The position numbers and the translations under genes were made by a program. DNA of 21,378 nucleotides from Krasilnikovozyma curviuscula (taxonomy: Eukaryota; Basidiomycota; Tremellomycetes; Cystofilobasidiales; Mrakiaceae): contig MVAQ01000311.1 of the NCBI GenBank assembly GCA_014825775.1, positions 1 through 21,378 of the forward strand, given 5' to 3'. Positions within the stretch are counted from its first letter, which is position 1, and each line of letters starts with the position of its first letter. Positions 20,167-21,378 of the stretch are shown here, piece by piece. The notes below the pieces were generated by a model, which was given only the letters and a program-made list of their open reading frames with translations, searched no databases and had not been told where the DNA came from.

Positions 20167-21378
20167 CTACAACTTACTCTTCTTCTCTGCCGCAACTTGT
20201 CCCATGCTGCCCAATATTAATCTTGTATCCGAAGCTAGTCTATCAGATGTGAAGCAGTACGGCGCAGGCAAGCCAGCGTTCCTGAGGATCGTTTTGTCGG
20301 AAGAAGGTGTCGAGGAGCCAGAGACGATGAGATCTGAGAGCGCTCTCGAGCATCCAAGAATACGTGGCATCCCTAAAGGCATAGAGTAAGTCAGAAAACA
20401 CAAGGTGATGTCTTTCAGGTGTAAGGAAGAGGAGACTCACCGTGACCGTGGAAGGCGGCTTGGACATAGAGGCCTTTGAAGCTGGGGTGCTGGCCAACCC
20501 ATGGGAGGAGATCGGAACTGTATCCCAACACACCAGTCCATACTTTATCTACATTGGATGTTTTGGACGACCAATTCTTGAATACCCGTGGCATGTAGTT
20601 GGTGAAGTATTCGACTGCCCCAGGCCTGTGAAGAGCGAATTCGGGCAAAAGCGACCATGCAAGTAAGTCATGGGCTCATCAGAAAAGTATTTGAGAACCC
20701 TTGACTAACATCAGAGTATCATCGTCCCATCTACCATACCACTCCCTCACAGTCCTCAAGAACCCGCTCTTTGCTCCTCCCAAGATGATCTCTCTCTTGC
20801 CTTCTTGTCTCGTGATCATGTAATCCATATCCCCTGTGCCCCAGTTGATGGCATAACTCGCGTTGAGCTCCCTCATTCTTTTCAAAGAGGGTGTTGATGG
20901 CGGTTGCGACGGTGGTAAGAGAAGAGATGACGCTGTGCCTCGGACGGGTACGATCTGATCTGCCATCGAAGGTAGCAAGTGGGACGTCCAACCGTTGGTA
21001 GCTAGAACCACCTTCGGAGAGGAAACTGTTCCTCGAGAAGTCTTGACGGTCCATCCCGAGCCACTGGAAGCTGGCGCAATCGAATCTACAGCCGTGTTGG
21101 TCTGAAGGTTGAACCAGCCTCCGGCAGTGAGTTTTGCCTTCTTGAGACAGACCTCAAGGATACCACATACGAGCTTGTACGGCCAGACGGAGCCGACAAG
21201 GTACGATGCACCCCAGATACCGCCCTTGACTCCGCTGAGCCGCTCGAGCTCTTCAGACTCCGTGATCTCTCGGACATTGGCCATGTCATCTGGAAAGTCG
21301 CGTTTTCGCTCGAGGTAGTTCTCACGAGCGGATTGGGCGCCTTCGGGTGTCATCTGAATGTCGTATGCCGTCGTGAGG
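20167..21378 (-). CDS. FAD-dependent oxidoreductase, DAO family, 3' part (runs off right edge)
   Basis: C-terminal 352 residues of a glycine/D-amino-acid-oxidase-type (DAO) flavoprotein, which oxidises an amine or amino-acid substrate with FAD. Exons on the minus strand: 20710 to beyond 21378, 20441-20625, 20167-20372, with phases 2 and 1 that join correctly. Visible features are VVLATNGWTSHLLP, the region where the FAD domain returns, DQIVPVRGTASS, and the closing motif WTGVLGYSSDLLPWVG...GLYVQAAFHGHGMPRILGCSRALSDLI, which in this family contacts FAD near the C-terminus. The N-terminal GxGxxG nucleotide-binding loop lies outside the window, so integrity there cannot be judged. The exact substrate cannot be told from sequence; relatives in fungi are mostly uncharacterised. 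No signal for peroxisomal targeting is evident at the end (EKKSKL; the last three residues SKL do match the PTS1 consensus and may direct it to peroxisomes). Confidence 0.88.

Noticed and set aside
1..21378. Mobile elements, CRISPR arrays, bacterial-type operons, viral or toxin genes
   Set aside because: No terminal repeats, transposase or reverse-transcriptase motifs, regularly spaced repeats or virus-like proteins were seen on either strand.

Overview
This window is nuclear DNA from a basidiomycete fungus, most likely a tremellomycete yeast of the Cryptococcus/Kwoniella kind. The basis is the gene structure: many short introns (about 58-126 nt, GTRAGT-like donors, CTRAC/CTGAC-like branch points), compact spacing, pyrimidine-rich leaders, and protein relatives that are all typical fungal housekeeping families. 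No rRNA, tRNA, transposon, CRISPR array or bacterial-type feature was seen. All exon models below were built by eye from reading frame, splice signals and intron phase; none was checked against transcripts.

Layout, left to right. (1) 1-1223, minus: the 5' part of a PCL/Pho85-type cyclin gene that runs off the left edge, with a pyrimidine-rich leader that probably has its own intron (1346-1459). (2) 1461-3836: about 2.4 kb without a secure gene. It holds a possible small minus-strand gene (about 1783-2600), a 15-bp tandem duplication and an unexplained 190-codon plus-strand open frame. (3) 3837-12450, minus: a 12-exon gene for the giant HEAT-repeat protein Utp20 of the small-subunit processome (2619 residues in this model). 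(4) 13178-14781, minus: a 3-exon gene for Pop3 of RNase P/RNase MRP. (5) 15163-16778, plus, divergent from POP3: an 8-exon gene for the ER very-long-chain 3-ketoacyl-CoA reductase (Ifa38/HSD17B12 family) with an unusual glycine motif. (6) 17054-17650, minus: an UNC-93-like/DUF895 membrane transporter gene that keeps only its first and last parts. (7) 18376-19791, minus: a 6-exon zeta-crystallin-type NADPH:quinone oxidoreductase. (8) 20167 to the right edge, minus: the 3' part of a DAO-family FAD-dependent oxidoreductase.

Most of the window is ordinary chromosomal housekeeping sequence. UTP20 and POP3 stand next to each other on one strand and both act in pre-rRNA processing, so shared regulation is possible. 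The other genes (lipid elongation, quinone reduction, FAD oxidation, cell cycle) show no common pathway. I did not find a convincing new multi-gene system. The observations most worth a second look are the internally deleted UNC-93-like gene, the swapped Gly/Asp in the cofactor loop of the ketoreductase, two UTP20 introns with out-of-frame decoy acceptors, and the unexplained region between the cyclin and UTP20.
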